A stretch of 64,000 nt of DNA from Leptodactylus fallax (GCA_947044405.1 CAMRHE010000068.1:622001-686000), one strand, 5' to 3'. Counted from the stretch's first letter, positions 1 to 13,190 are shown. A program made the numbers and translations. The notes: a model not told the origin generated them from the sequence alone.

Positions 1-180
1 TTTGCGACGCCCGTGCCACTTTTTCCGAAAAGGTGGCATGACAAGGGCATGCAGGAAGCCATCAGCCTCGCCACATTTATTATCATGTACACCCGAAAAC
101 TGGTGTAAATGATACTGGAAATCTGCGTCAGCTGGCGCATGGCCCGACGAGGTGCACCCTCTGCCGGTGATGGGGTTATG
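1..180. repeat. Dispersed repeat copy
   Basis: The segment with the string 'ctggtgtaaatgat' followed by a ccagctggc/ccagctgcg motif recurs at about 49,950-50,075, and a related copy lies at 50,150-50,330. This makes it a dispersed, non-coding family. No terminal repeats were resolved because the copy is cut by the window start. Confidence 0.5.
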
Positions 181-949
181 AAGACTGTTGAGAACACCAG
201 CCTTTATAAATCTCCCCCATTGAATGCAGTTATTTGGATACATTGCTGTGGAGCACTGGCCATATGGAGGTACTCTATAAGCATTGCTCCTGTGGAGGAT
301 ACGGTACCATATGTTGCATCATCCCGTTAATGGAAATCGTGCAGCTTAGGGCAAGTAATGGCCACCAGTAAAGTGAATGAGCAGATTTCCCCATTTTGGG
401 TGCGGTCTGGTCCAATAAGGGTTAATAGAGGGTGCACTGCTACTGACTTTCTGCAGCAATTAGTGCTGTTTGTTTACTCTGGAGCCTAATAACAGGGGCT
501 GACACAGAGCCAGTGCTAATCACCCGCCTGCTCTGGTAACCGCTTGCTCAGTAGACCTTGTTTACATTTTAATGAGCTGTTTTCGTCATCCTGAGCTGGG
601 ACAATTAGTGAAGATACACATTGAGGTTTCCAGGCTTCCCTGATCCCCTGCAATGGAAAAGATGTCACATTGACTCATCCGGCGTTCACGTTGCCTCATT
701 CAGGAGGGAGCAATTTAAAATAAGACAAAGCTGATCTACCCCTCCGGTGGTGCCAGGCGATTAGCAGCGAGACCAGGCTGGCACCGGCAGCATAGAGGCG
801 TTCGCCCCTACAGCATAGGCAGACTGGAGGGCAAAACAGATAAGGAGTTAGAGAAACACTTAGAGTATGTTCACACAAGGCAGATTTGCTGCAGAAATTG
901 TAGTTCTTGTCCAATTCATCCAAATCCATACACGTAAAATACTGAGAGA
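181..949. other. Intergenic DNA, no feature seen
   Basis: No exon-like frame, RNA gene or clear repeat was recognised here. The short open frames have no family signature. Confidence 0.5.
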
Positions 950-1675
950 GTTGCCCTTGAAGGTGGCCACAATGACGTGTCCCCACTGCAATGGCATGTC
1001 CCCGTACAATAAAATGCCCGCTCCACAATGACATGCCTCCTCTGCAATAACGGGGCCATCTTACAATGATATGTCCCCTCCATAGTGACATGTCCCCTCC
1101 ACAATGATGTGCCCGCTCTGCAATGATATGCCCCCCACAATGACATGCCCCCTTCACAATGACCTTCCCCCTCTGGAATAATATGCCCCCAACAATGACA
1201 TGTTCCCAACATAGATACGCCCCTCCGCAATGACGTGCCCATCCGCAATGACTTGCCACCTCATCAGTGGCGTAAATTGAACCTTCTGGGCCTCAGTACA
1301 AAATTTGTAACGGGGCCCCCACTCACCATAACTCTATAATAATGGTGTAGTCTTATATTGCACAAAGGCGTATGGGCCCCCTCAGGCTCTAGGGTCTGGT
1401 AGGGATTGCTACCTCTGCACCCTCTATAGTTATGATGTTGCCCCTCCACAATGACATACCCTGTCCACGTAACGTGCCCCTGTACAATAATGTGCCCCCT
1501 CAGCAATGATATACCCCTGTACAACGACATCGTGAAATACCCCACCAAAATTATGTTCCTCCTCCACAATAACATTCTCCATTCTCAATGCCGTGCCCCC
1601 CACAATGAAATGTCCCTCCGCAATGATGTGCCCCCCACAATAATGTGCCCCTCATCTGTCGCTAGGCTAAATAAC
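950..1675. repeat. Minisatellite, about 18-20 bp unit
   Basis: Degenerate tandem copies of a unit close to cccctccacaatgacatg run through the interval. They are interrupted at about 1,265-1,440 by an unrelated dispersed repeat. Long open frames on the minus strand follow from the repeat periodicity and are not genes. Confidence 0.8.
1265..1440. repeat. Dispersed repeat inside the minisatellite
   Basis: A segment with 'caaaatttgtaacggggccc' and, near its end, 'ctgcaccctctat' splits the tandem array. Related copies with the same order of motifs (gtgtaac, caaaatctgtaa, ggccccggtagcgactgct, caccc) lie at about 4,430-4,585 and 5,626-5,795. It is a short non-autonomous element of unknown class. 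Confidence 0.6.
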
Positions 1676-3010
1676 AACTAAATAACCTAATAAAAGTTGA
1701 TGCACAGCAGCCCTACCAATACCAATATCACAGAAATGATATTCTCTGCTGGAAACACCAAAGTCATCAGAATCTTCTGTCTAAAAGCTTCGCCCCCTCC
1801 CCCGTACACTCAGGAAGAGGAATATTACATAATGCTCCCTGCATACAATCCCCCCATTAGGCAGCGATAGTAACGGAGCGTCTAAGTGCCCCCTGCCAGC
1901 GACAGGCAGGAAATTACAAATGTGATGTTGAAATGTGGCCTTGTTGAAGAGTTGACACCAGGGTAATAGATGCCGCGTTTCCTGTTTTTACTGAAAATTC
2001 TTTGCGAGGTAAAACATCCTATTAAAAAGTCCTGGCCGGGGCACAAAACTCACACGTTCGGGAGCTCGGGGAAAGGATTATGGTGGGAGATAGTCCAGAG
2101 AAGACTAGGGGGGAAATCTACTTGTCAGTCTACACCAGTTTTCTGGCATCTGGCTGCAAATTTTAAAATGTGCTGTTTTGGGGAAAAATTTTACAACTTT
2201 TTGCAATTTTATAGCACATTTGCCACTTTTCAAAAAAAAAAAAATTAAATTGGAGATGCTTAGCATGAAGGGGCAAGTCAGCTGGCCCAACAGCTCAGAA
2301 CTAACGCAGATTTACATTTTTGGCGTGCCGACGGGTAAAAAAAAAAATACAACAAATTTAGTAAGAGGTGACTATGTACGACAGTCCAGTCTTAGTAAAT
2401 TGATGGAAAGTGTTTCTAAGTCACTTTATGGCACTATATGGCTGTACAAGGTAAAGCACAGGGTGAGTGCGAAAATACTAAGTACCACACAAGGCACCAG
2501 TTAACCTAAAGTCATAAAATATCATGTTTATTCCTCCGACAACCCCATTAATATGCACTCTTGGGTCACCTATGTATGCAGGTGTTTTGAATGGAAAGAG
2601 AGAAGAGAAAGCCGCTGTTAGATACTTTTGGCTGCAAATTATCTCCCATGACAATGAAAGAATCAGCCATGTTGAATTCTAACTGTCAGGTCCGAAAATC
2701 ATTAAAATGACCATCCTGCTTCTATCCATCCAGTGATGCGTCCCCTCTCAAAGTCTGTCAACTGGGCAAAGTTTCTCTGAGTGCATCATAGAGACATGTC
2801 TAGCAGTCAGAAATCTCTCACCAAGAGGTACACTACCCAAAAGTAGCCTTTGAGAGCCTTGTTATAGGGCAGTGCTGTAAGCATTTTTACACCCTCTCGA
2901 GGCAAGACCCAGGGTGTAACCAGACCACACCTGTACTCATTGACATATCCGCCTGATACAGAACTGCAGGACGACATTTAGATCTGGGTGGGGGGGACAG
3001 TATATTTTTT
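1676..3010. other. Intergenic DNA, no gene seen
   Basis: AT-rich DNA with poly-A runs near 2,229 and 2,337. No coding exon, RNA gene or complete mobile element was recognised. Confidence 0.4.
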
Positions 3011-3129
3011 ATCACTGAGTGTATCTGTGTATGTACTGTATATGTGTGCATATATGTGAATGTATACAGGTATGTACTGTAGATGTATATGTACAGTAGA
3101 TGTATACGTGTATATATTGTATGTGTGTG

Positions 3130-3173
<44 letters not shown>

Positions 3174-3780
3174 CATACACACAGTATGTGAATGTATACA
3201 TGCATGTACTGTAGATGTGTGTATATACATATGCAGGTATATGTGTATGTATTGAAGATGTGTGTGAATATGTGTACTTACTGTATATTTATGCATGTAT
3301 GTACTGTACTGTATGTGTGTATGTATGTATGTATATGTTCTGTGGTTCTGTATGTAGCGTATATGTATAGTATATACACTGTATAGTGTGTGTACGTATA
3401 TGTACTGCATATGTGTATATATGTGTATGAACAGTACATGTGTATGTATATGTACTGTATATGTAGTGTATGTGTGTATGTACGGCATGTGTATATGTAT
3501 AGTATATGTACTATGTATATGTAGTGTGTGTATGTATATATGTGTATGAACAGTACATGTGTATGTATATGTACTGTGTGTATGTATTTGTACTGTATAT
3601 GTGTATGTACTGCATGTGTATATGTATAGTATATACATGTATGAACGGTACATGTGTATGTATATGTACTATGTATGTATTTTGTATGTATATGTACTGT
3701 ATATGTATGTATAGTGTATGTACTGTATGTGTATATATGTGTGTATACAGTATATTGTATATGTATTTATGTACAGGTGT
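3011..3780. repeat. TG/TA-rich minisatellite
   Basis: Degenerate repeats of 'tgtatgtactgtatatgtg' type, with an uninterrupted (TA)n block at about 3,132-3,168. The alternating purine-pyrimidine pattern produces Tyr/His/Thr- or Cys/Val-rich open frames on both strands, which are not genes. Confidence 0.85.
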
Positions 3781-5029
3781 GACTGACCCCCTTGGCCCCA
3801 GTACAGACTGTCTCCCTGGCGCGGACTCTACAGGCAGGTTATAGCCTGCAGGTGAATGGGTTAACACCAAATGTTCTTTACAAGGAAATGGGAGTTACTG
3901 AGACCCTTCTTCCTGCAGTTAAAAAGAAGAAGTGAAAGAGCCCCCCGTCCTGTGCTCCGGGTACACGGTGCCCTGCAGGAAGTGGCACCCGGCAATGCTC
4001 AGGCCATGGCTCGCTTCCCTATGGAGCAGCCCCTTTGGTGACCACCTTCATGACTCTGTGGTGCCCTAATCACATAAATGGCCAATTGGCGAGCACTAGA
4101 GATTACCCAGCATCCTCTTCCTGCACGGACTGTCCCCGCTCTGTTGTTTTATGATAACTCGCTGGCTCCTTTTCAAGCTTCCATATCTCTACAGCTTCCT
4201 GCCTGGTCCCAGAGAAGTGACTGCACCTCCAGGATAAGGGTCACGAGGTCGAGAGACAAAAGGGGCTCGAGATGTGACTTTGAACACGGCTTTATGAGAT
4301 CTAGAAGATCCGGCGGCTAAAATATTATATGTCTTCATTTAAGGGGGTTTGTAACATCTTTTGGTGGCCTATCTTTTGGGTAGGCTTTCAGTATCCGATC
4401 AGTGGGGGCCTACGAAACTCCACCAAACTCTGGGGCCAGAGGTGTAACGATGTTCCTGGGTCCCGTTGCAAAATCTATAAAGGTGCCCACTTTACCCCAT
4501 GCCATTTAAAGTAGTAGCATATTTTATGTATTATGAGGCCCCCTGGGGCCCGGTAGCGACTGCTACAGCTGCACCCTCTTCATTGTTTGCATCTGTCCAT
4601 CTACCCACTCGCCACTTACTTAGTAGCAATATTACAGAGATATGTAGCGGGTTATTCTTCTCCCACCATTGAGTACACATTCACACTTGGCTAAACCAAG
4701 TGTGCATGTGTATGAAGAATTCATGAGGAATCGCTATTGAAGGTATATGGCCAGCTTTAGTGTGTCCTAATAGTTGGCTTATTGTACATCCCTGGGGCAC
4801 ATTTTAGCTTCCCAGGGCTGAGTGCCCCTTAAGACGTCCCCAGGTACCCTGATCATACTACTGAAGACTATGCCGTGGTCACAGCAATCAAAGGGTTAAA
4901 TGACTGGGATGCGCGGGTCCTCTGATCACAACAATTAGCAAGATCTAGGCAGTCATAAGGCACCCTCTCAAGGACAGCACGGGACCTCCATGCACCAATT
5001 GTTCTACAGTGCCCTAATAACAAGGCCTC
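3781..5029. other. Intergenic DNA with repeat fragments
   Basis: Contains a copy of the dispersed family seen at 1,265 (about 4,430-4,585). At about 4,690-4,790 there is a fragment related to the foldback element at 24,817 (strings ctaaaccaagtgtgcatgtg and catgaggaatcgct). No gene was recognised. Confidence 0.5.
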
Positions 5030-5420
5030 TTAAAGGGGTTTTCCAGGACTAAAATATTCATGACATTAATATCAGATCAGTGGGGGTGCGACACCCAACA
5101 CCCCCACAAAAACAGCTGTTTAGACAAGTGCTGAAGTCTTTTCACTACATACTAAGCACAGCGCCACACATTGTATAGCGGTTGTGCTTGGTAATGCAAC
5201 TAAGCCCCATTGACTTGAATGGGACTGAGCTGCAAACAGGCCATGTGACCTATGAACGTGACATCACTGGCCTGTGAAGCTGAAGCAATGCTCATCGAGG
5301 CACCACTGCCACATCAAACAGTTGATCACAGGGGATCCCGAGTGTCAGACCCCACCAATCTGATACTGATGACCTACCTTAAGTATAGGTTACAATATTT
5401 TAGTCCCGGAAACCCTTTAA
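5030..5420. mobile_element. TTAA-type MITE, family A, full length
   Basis: The copy begins TTAAAGGGGTTTTCCAGGAC and ends with the inverted counterpart GTCCCGGAAACCCTTTAA, so both ends sit on TTAA. The interior carries the family-A core with 'gaatgggactgagctgcaa'. Other copies are at about 28,023-28,391, 39,190-39,619, 44,099-44,417, 50,573-50,805, 58,524-58,909 and 61,955-62,361. It is non-autonomous. TTAA targets are known for Kolobok and piggyBac transposases, and which one mobilised this family is not decided here. Confidence 0.75.
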
Positions 5421-6320
5421 TGACCATACAAAGGTAGCCACAGCGCTCCGCCAGTTCCATAGAAGTGAATGAAGTGGTGGCCTTAGTGTGCACCATCGCT
5501 CCATTCACATGGGGCACTCGGAGACCCCCATTCTCTGGATCAGACTCTGTGAATAGTGGATGTGTTTTTAGTGGAAACTCCCTTTAAGAAGAACAGTTCT
5601 TTATCTATTATGTAACTGTAGGATACAGAGGTGTAACTCGTAGTTCCAGGGACCAAATGCAAAATCTGTAATGGGGTCCCTACCATTTAGAATAGCGGTA
5701 TATGTTATGTGGCAGGGGGATTTTTGGGGCCCCATCAGCGTCCAGGCCCCGGTAGCGACTGCTGCCTCTACACCCCCTATACCTACACCCCTGATAGGAG
5801 AGAATGGTTCCTTCCAGAATTTTGCATAAAAAGAAAATCCACATCTGACATGCAAAACTTTTTGAAATCAAATTGGACACATTTTTGCAAAAAAAAAAAA
5901 ACAAACAAAAAAAAAACAACACTATCCACCCTTTGCTTTTCAGGGATAAGCAGCGCCAGTACTACCTAAAGGTCGCTTATCTCCTCCCATCTTTTCATGT
6001 TTTAGAATATAAGATTTTGACAATTAACCCCTGAGCGTCGCGTCACATTGTTATGATTTCCTATGCAACCAAATTAGCATCAGCCAGGGAAACGGCATGT
6101 AAACAGTCGCAGCGGCAGCCAGGGGGCCCCGTCCTCGGCTCATGTGATTCAGTTCCTGCACGGCCCTAATTAATGTGTTTGCTTTAACAGAGTCATCACC
6201 TAGGGAAGAATTTATAAGGGAATTGAGTTTTCCTGTACTTCTAGTCAATTAGAGAAAATTGCCCGGTCACAATCCCACATCACTCGCTCCGTTCTGTTAA
6301 TTGGCCTGACTGCTGTGCCC

Positions 6321-6790
6321 TTAAAGGGAATGCGTCACCAATTTTTTATGTATTATTTAAAAAAAATATATATATATTTTTTTCTATTGTTTTTATCTTC
6401 TGATTGTACATTTTTTATTCTATTTTCTGTCCATGATTATTGGCGGCCATCTTGCCCGAGTTTCTCCTCTGCTCTGTTAACAGCATTTAGTGCTATGCTT
6501 TACTGCAGTGTCATGGCCATAGTCAGCAAAAGACTGCAGCTGACTCATTGAGGTCTATGGGAGAATTTTCTAGACATGGGGAGGGTGAGGAGATAAGCTG
6601 TGACATCATCTATTGTCAGTAGTGATGTAATGATGTTGTTATCTATAGAGGTGTTATCTTCTATTGTAATCCTGTCTGTGATGTAAATGAGGTTACTGCT
6701 GCAAAGAAAACCCCTTACAGAATTGGCAAGTGTCAGTCTATGACTAAAGCCCGGAAGAGAAGTATAGTGGGCCGAGCTTTAATTTTTTGA
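6321..6790. mobile_element. TTAA-type MITE, family B
   Basis: The left end TTAAAGGGAATGCGTCACC matches the inverted right end of the copy ending at 61,166. The core contains 'ttctgtccatgatta' followed by 'ggcggccatcttgcc'. The right end is degenerate in this copy. Further copies lie at 59,450-59,595, 59,607-61,166 and 63,418-63,800. Confidence 0.7.
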
Positions 6791-8344
6791 TATAGAGCTG
6801 GCAGCTGCCACATGGCCAAGGAGCTGTATACAGTTAATACATTGAATATAGTAATACCACAGTATGCTCCTGAGCGCTCCCTAGTGAGGGAAATTTATCA
6901 TTCCCCTTTGCTAGAAACGGGTGTAAAAAAAAAAAAAAAGTTGCAAATTTTTGGGCAAATTAATTTTTAATTCCACACCACTTTTCTCAAAAGAGTATGT
7001 AACCTGGACAAAGGGGTGTGGCCTCTCCCACCTGACAAATTTAGTATAATTCGTTATAGCATAACATTATAGGCTAGATTTCATTTATTGGCGCATGGAG
7101 GGCATGATAGACAAGTGAAAAAATTTTTGGGAGATTTTAGACCAGTCCCTGCCAGGAATGCCTCTTTCACATCCAGGATTGCCCACAAACCGCCCACTTT
7201 GGTTGGTTAATTTTACCATTTCTATAAGTAAAAGTTAAAGCTTTCGGATAAAGCGCAGAGCTCCCGAACTTCTAAAAGAGTTGGTGAACCTAGAAGAAGA
7301 AGCCATCAATAAAAACACTCGGTCAATTTTATGTTGGGGCATCGGGACCCTGTATCATCAGCTCCCAAATGCAAATTTAGAAGGTGGTGCAGAGAGGCAA
7401 AAAGTAGGTGTGTCCAAAAAGGGGAGTGGTCTACAAGGAAAGGGGCATGTCATATGCGATCAACAAATGTTGCCAAGTCCGCCTATATAGAATTACAAAA
7501 TTGACACAATTTATCATAGAACACTCTGACTACAAGTTTGACATGATGTTGTCAGGTGTTGTAGTCAGTGATGGCCACCATCTCTATACAGAGTCACTGG
7601 GGCGGCACGATGCCATGCGGCAGTGGTTACCTTATCCCTTCTAGTAAAGCCGAAATAAGAAAGACATTCTTATGACCACAATGTAGGACAGAGAAGAAAG
7701 ATACGGTGAAGAGGGAAGTTGTTGAGAGATTACAAGCTTCTCATATCTTGCTGCAGTTGTTACTGGAAATTAAAGGGGCCCTTCATGGAAATTCTCTGGA
7801 AAAAAAAGCCAAGGTTCCCCATGGGGAATTCACATCTCTCCTCCACTGTTTTGTGTTTTCCCAGCTGTGAACCTGGAACATGTCCGCTCGCAGCTACAAA
7901 AACACCGATGAGAAAAACACAAATATTACAATACTCATTAAGCAACTAAACACAGACATTTTTTATTCTGAAACGTACAAAATGCACGAACACAACTATA
8001 CGGGGGCTTGTTTTTTTGTAGGCTGTTCTGATCTTTCTATATGGACGATGTTGGGTTACATGCAAATGTGTATGTACCATTGAGACAGCAAATATGGAGC
8101 ACCAAGTTGGCCAGTGCAGGGGTCATCTTTCCACAGGCCTTAAAACATTAGCAGACAAGGGTGTAAAGATCATGGAAGGAAAAAGAACAAACAAGCTTCA
8201 GGTCCTACTGTACCAAATGGTGAGGGAGCCCCATCTTAATATTAGGTATGGGGACACCCTTTAGTTTATGTAAGCCCCTTTATTCATCATTACCGCTTGT
8301 ATAAGTATTGTACATTAATGTCATGGTTATAAAGATGACAAAAA
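6791..8344. other. Intergenic DNA, no gene seen
   Basis: AT-rich with poly-A stretches. The open frames at 7,281-8,083 lack splice context and domain signatures, so no gene is called. Confidence 0.4.
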
Positions 8345-8990
8345 TATGAGAATTATTTTATTTTTAAAATATGTATTGTGCCATGATGTTATTCATTTTA
8401 TTATTTTGTTCTTGGTTATTTTACATTGTTCCTTTATTTTATTATTTGTTTAACTTTTTTTTGTTATTTTTGCATTGTGTCATTATTTTATACATTTTTA
8501 ATTTATACATTATTTATAAATTATTTTATTTTTCAATATGTCTTTATTTTATTCATTTTTGTATTTTTTTATCTACATATTTTTGCATGGTATCTTTATT
8601 CATTTTTATATTTTTTTACATTGTCTTTTATTCATTTTTTTATGTTTTTTATTTACTTATGTTTACTTTGTGTCATTATTTTAGTTAGCTTTATTTTTTA
8701 CATTATGTCTATTTTATTCTTTTATATTTTTTATTTAGTTATTTTTAGGTAGTGTCTTTGTTCATTTACTGTTTTGTGGTTACTTATTTTTAAATTGTGT
8801 CTTTATTTTATTAATTTTATATTTCTTTTAGTTATTTTTGCATTGTAACTTTTTTCACTTTATTTTCTTAATTTAGTTATTTTTGCGTATTTTGCCATTT
8901 TTGTGCATTTATTTTTATATATTTTTTTCACTTTTTTTTATTTTTTATTGTTGTTACTTTTAGTTTTGTTTTGTTCCATAAGTATGAAAA
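8345..8990. repeat. T-rich degenerate tandem repeat
   Basis: Phased runs of 'gtgtctttattttattcat' and 'ttatttttgcattgtg' recur every 30-50 bp on a nearly pure T/A background. The overlapping Phe/Tyr/Leu-rich frames are a composition effect. Confidence 0.8.
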
Positions 8991-9267
8991 GGAAACTGTT
9001 AAGCTACCTTTACAAATAGTTTTTTCCATGGTGTTTTTTTTTCCCCAAAAATAAAATTCATATAAAAAAAATTGAAAAAAAAATTAAAAAATCTGCATCA
9101 TATCCAGAGCATGCTGCGCTTTGAAAAAAAAACACCATGAAATATTAAAAAAAATTAAATAAATACATGGCATATACGCAAAATTGTTCATAATTTCTTA
9201 TTGAATAACCTGTAATATATGACCCTGCAGTATAAAAAAAAAAAAAAAAATGCTTGTGTGAAATCAG

Positions 9268-9505
9268 CCTTAGGCTAAGGCCCCACATTGTGGAAAGGCA
9301 GCAAAAAATACGCAGCCAGTTTTTTTAGTCGGAAACAAAGTCGGACATGCAGAGGGTGTAAGCGCACACCCGCGCGTTGCTTTAAAAACCCATAGAAGTG
9401 AATGGATTTTTAAGCAAAACATCACAAACCTTTCCCTATCCAGTCCCTATCCTGTTTTCCGACATTTAGGTCGGATTCGCAGCGGAAATGTGAACCCACC
9501 CTAAC
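9268..9505. mobile_element. Short palindromic MITE-like repeat
   Basis: Begins near 'ggctaaggccccacattgtg' and ends near 'aatgtgaacccaccctaac'. Partly self-complementary internal stretches (gtcggaaacaaagtcgga versus tccgacatttaggtcgga) suggest a foldback element. The ends are imperfect, so the boundaries are approximate. Confidence 0.5.
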
Positions 9506-10489
9506 TAGCCATTTCCAAGCTGTGTCAGGTCCTGGGCTGCCTAGTGACATACTTTAGTACAGTATAGTCCTGTAATCTGGTTCGCCATTGTAGTTAAAGG
9601 GGTGTCCTTCCATGATCAAAGCTTTCTCCATTCCTGGCGGTTGTGGCGTGCACAGTGCCAGCATGTCCAGGTGCTGATAGGGTTAACTTTGTTAACCAGA
9701 ATCTCTCACAGCGGACATGTAGAAATGACCTCTATACAGTGTATATGAAAACCAATGCTCACTCCATACTCCACATCTTAACGTGTATTATATGTGTAAT
9801 GTTTGGCGGACACTATCACGCCATGTGTGGCACGTTACTTCATTGCCATGTGAACTTTCCAGCAGATACCAGAGTATTTGGATTTTGCGGTGAAAGCCTT
9901 TGGGCCTCTTAGTCAGTGCAGATTCCCCCGAGGATGTCCAGGGTGTGCCGGCCCTCCAGAGCCATATCAATATGAAGTTGTGCAGGCTAAGGAAATGAGT
10001 CAGCCATAAAAGGCAAGTGTATCCTCTGGGAGAGCCGGCAATCTGTATTATCCCGCTACAATAATACCATTTCAGAGAGACAGCGGAACCAGAGCCCGAC
10101 GTAGTCATGTAAACTGCTTCCTGTATTTGCCAAACAAAACTGCGCCTGGACTGCTCAGCTTGGATGCTGCGATAGCTGACGAAGAGCGCCGATAGTGAGG
10201 CAAACCTGACGGGCAGAGTGGGCACCACATGTCACTGACATCACCCATTCATCATCCTTCCCTCTTCTTCTCCATCCAGAATGGCGCTTTCCAACTGGCA
10301 CACTGAAGACCAGATGTTGAGGCTTAAAGTATGAGCTTTACCCATGGCGGGTGTCCAGTATAGAAATCCCATTTTTATACAGTGATCCCTCCCGCATTGT
10401 GGTTTGATCAGGGGTCCCTACATGTGGCTGAAAATTATTACTCACCTGTCTCCTCTCTGGTCCTCTTGGTGTCCATTTACTTGCGCAGC
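9506..10489. other. Intergenic DNA, no gene seen
   Basis: A minus-strand open frame at 9,788-10,228 (146 codons) has no recognisable domain, no repeat explanation and no clear splice sites. It is left uncalled. Confidence 0.35.
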
Positions 10490-10880
10490 GCATGTGCCCT
10501 ATTACTGGCATTGTGGGTAAGGGCATGGGCCCTGTTACTGGCATTGTGGGTAAGGGCATGGACCCTGTTACTGGCATTGTTGGTAAGGGCACGGGCCCTG
10601 TAACTTACATTTTGTGTAAGGACATGTGCCCTGTTACTGACATTGTGGGTAAGACATGGACCCTGTTACTGACATTGTGGGTAAGACACGGGCCTTGTTA
10701 CTGACATTGTGGGTAAGGACATGGGCTCTGTTACTGGCATTGTAGGTAAGAGCACGGGACCTGTTACTGGCATTGTGGGTAAGGACATGGGCTCTGTTAC
10801 TGGCATTGTAGGTAAGAGCACGGGACCTGTTACTGGCATAGTGGGTAAGGGCATGAGCCCTATTACTAGCATTGTGGGTA
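10490..10880. repeat. 33-bp minisatellite
   Basis: About eleven tandem copies of a 33-bp unit starting gttactggcattgtgggtaa. Because 33 is a multiple of three, 11-residue peptide repeats stay open on both strands. Spacers are absent, so this is not a CRISPR-like array. Confidence 0.9.
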
Positions 10881-11754
10881 TGTGAAAGGAGCCATGATGC
10901 CATGAATCAGACCACTGCGACACAAGTCCCTTATGCAAGTAAATGGACATTGGGAGGACCGGAAAAGAGACAGCGGTAGCCCTGGAATCATGGGGTACAT
11001 GTGAATAAACATTTTTTGTTATTTTAGGCAAATTATCCACATTGCGGGGGTTCTGTACCCCTAACCCCCACAATATGGAAGAGAAAGCCAAATTACCCTA
11101 TTAGAAAATTCCCTGTTAATAATGGGGAGTCCTCTGTAAAGGATCTGCATTTCTTGCTCATTTATAGAGCAGTTATAAAGAGTCTCTCTTTAGGACCTGT
11201 CCTGTATTACACAACTCATTGATTTGAATGGACACTATGTAATACTTCATTCCTCCAGTGGTGGCGCTGCAGGAAAAGTAAACATATACTGCCCACAGAG
11301 GATACTGGTGCATCCATTTTAGGTAGCGCTTACACAGATAATTAGGGCCAGTTCCAGGTGTATATGGGCCCTCTTACACAGTAGGCCTCTATAGCTCTGA
11401 TTCCCATACTGACTGACCCCTGTACTGATCCCTGGCTTGTTCCTGGCCAAGTTCTAGCCTGCTGTTTCTGATCCGCCTGATTCCTGACAATGTCTGTAAA
11501 GCACTGCGGAATATGATGGTGCTATATAAGTAAGCAAAATAAATAAATTCCTGTTGCTGACATTGACTCTACTCTGACTACAGTATTCTTGCAATCAACC
11601 CTGACCTTGGCTTGCCCCTCACTATGTTCTGCTTAGTGCTATATACTGATGTCTCTCTGGCCCCCGTCAGCCATCAATAATACTGGGTCCACTCAGAGAG
11701 GTAGCCACCTGGTAGTCTTCCCACAGCAAAGTTAAGAACCCCATATGGAAGGGT

Positions 11755-11999
11755 TAAACTAGGTTCACATTTGTGTTGGAGTCTCCATACGAGACTCCCC
11801 TGCAAAATTCCGCTTAAAATCGGCAGAAGTTCTCCAAGAGAACTTTTCTCTCCACCGGGTTCTGTATAAAATCGTCGTCAGTAATCCAGTAGATCCCATT
11901 ATAGTGTAACTGATTTTTAAGTGGACAGGGTTTCTGTCTTTCGGGTCCTCACGCAGACCCAAAGAACAGCAACCCGCACACTAGTGTGAACCTAGCATT
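11755..11999. mobile_element. Palindromic MITE with 'ttcacac'-type ends
   Basis: Left end CTAGGTTCACATTTGTGT and right end ACACTAGTGTGAACCTAG are inverted copies. The internal sequence is non-coding. Similar short foldback elements are scattered through the window. Confidence 0.65.
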
Positions 12000-12109
12000 A
12001 CTTAGATCAACCCCTTGGGAGTGTCCCAAAGTAAAACACATCCGATTGCCCGTGACATCTGTCACTATTGGTACCGATATTCTAATAACCAAAATAACTT
12101 ATCAATATG

Positions 12110-12265
12110 TTTTTGAGGAGGGGAAGGAAACTGGAGAACCGAGAAGAAACCCACCAAACCCAGGGAAAACACACAAACTCCATGTAGCTGTCGTCCTTGG
12201 TCAGATTCAAACCCTGGACCCCTCCGCGAAGGAACAGTGCCAGTCTCTGAGCCACCATGATGCCC
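12110..12265 (-). repeat. tRNA-like SINE copy
   Basis: Read on the minus strand, the segment begins with catggtggctcagagactgg (A-box-like), then 'gggtttgaatctgacc' (B-box-like). It continues into a conserved body with 'catggagtttgtgtg' and 'gggtttcttctcggttctcc'. This order matches a SINE type common in fish and amphibians. It looks diverged and without an intact tail. Confidence 0.6.
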
Positions 12266-12703
12266 GCTCAATTGCCTTGCGACTGTGCTCAGGCTTGCAA
12301 AGAGGGGTCCTAGGAGTCTTATGTGTTAAGCAAACAATTCCTACCACAACCAGGACATAGATTTGTATTTGGTGGGTGGGAAAACCTCGTTGTTTAGATA
12401 TAGATCTATACTAAGCAATCAGGAAGAGATCTGATCATCACTGGTGGAACTATCATGGTTCTGCTTCCTTCCTCCACCCGTGGGAGATTCCATCTTAGCA
12501 TTCATACTGCAGAGGTCAGAAAAGATACATATAATAGAACTGCCATGTAACCAACACAGGAGTCACAATGATGATAAATTATGGCAGGATAATAATAGTA
12601 TTTAACTATATGACAATATGGCGCCTCGTGTAGTCCACCCCTAGCACTGACCCCCTACAGACAGAGGCTGAGATACACTGCAGATTTATATAACACTGAC
12701 TTC

Positions 12704-12709
12704 TTTATT
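12704..12709 (-). terminator. Poly(A) signal, likely for the C48 protease gene
   Basis: AATAAA on the minus strand, about 1.27 kb downstream of the protease stop codon. No closer AATAAA was seen that would clearly end the transcript, apart from one inside the possible 3' exon near 13,540. Confidence 0.4.
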
Positions 12710-12929
12710 GAAATTATACAAGGTGATAAATCTAGATGTTTCCAGATGAAGTCAGGGCACTAATTCTTAAAGGTGGCCCGATGATGATGGGCGCGGAGCT
12801 GGGCGATGATACTTGGGCGGCGAGATGATGATACTTGGGCTATGGTGGGAAGTGGCAGCAGGCAAAAGAGCTTGGTGAATGTCAAGTCCGGTGGTGAGAA
12901 CAGAGACCGAGCCCGGAATCTGTCTCATG

Positions 12930-13190
12930 ATGCAGCAGGAAATCCACTTATTCAGCGAATACGTCTGACTGCAGGAAAGTCCGGTGAAAAGTCAAATCCG
13001 AGGTGAGTGCAGCAGGAAATCCACTTATTCAGTGAATGCGTCTGACTGCAGGAAAGTCCGGTGAAGTGTCAAGTCCGAGGGCGAGAGCAGAGACCAGCCG
13101 GTAATCTGCCTCTGGTGCAGCAGGAAATCCACTTATTCAGCAAATGCATCTGACTGCAGGAAAGTCCGGTGAGGGTCAAGTCCAGTGAAT
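12930..13190. repeat. Three-copy imperfect tandem repeat
   Basis: The motif gcagcaggaaatccacttat, followed by 'ctgactgcaggaaagtccgg', appears three times, starting near 12,932, 13,009 and 13,117. The spacing is uneven (about 77 and 108 bp). It lies in the possible 3' region of the minus-strand protease transcript. Confidence 0.75.

Noticed and set aside
10338..11091. Repeat-peptide frames (MPLPTMPVTG type) and a possible CRISPR-like look
   Set aside because: A 33-bp minisatellite with no unique spacers, in a eukaryotic context.
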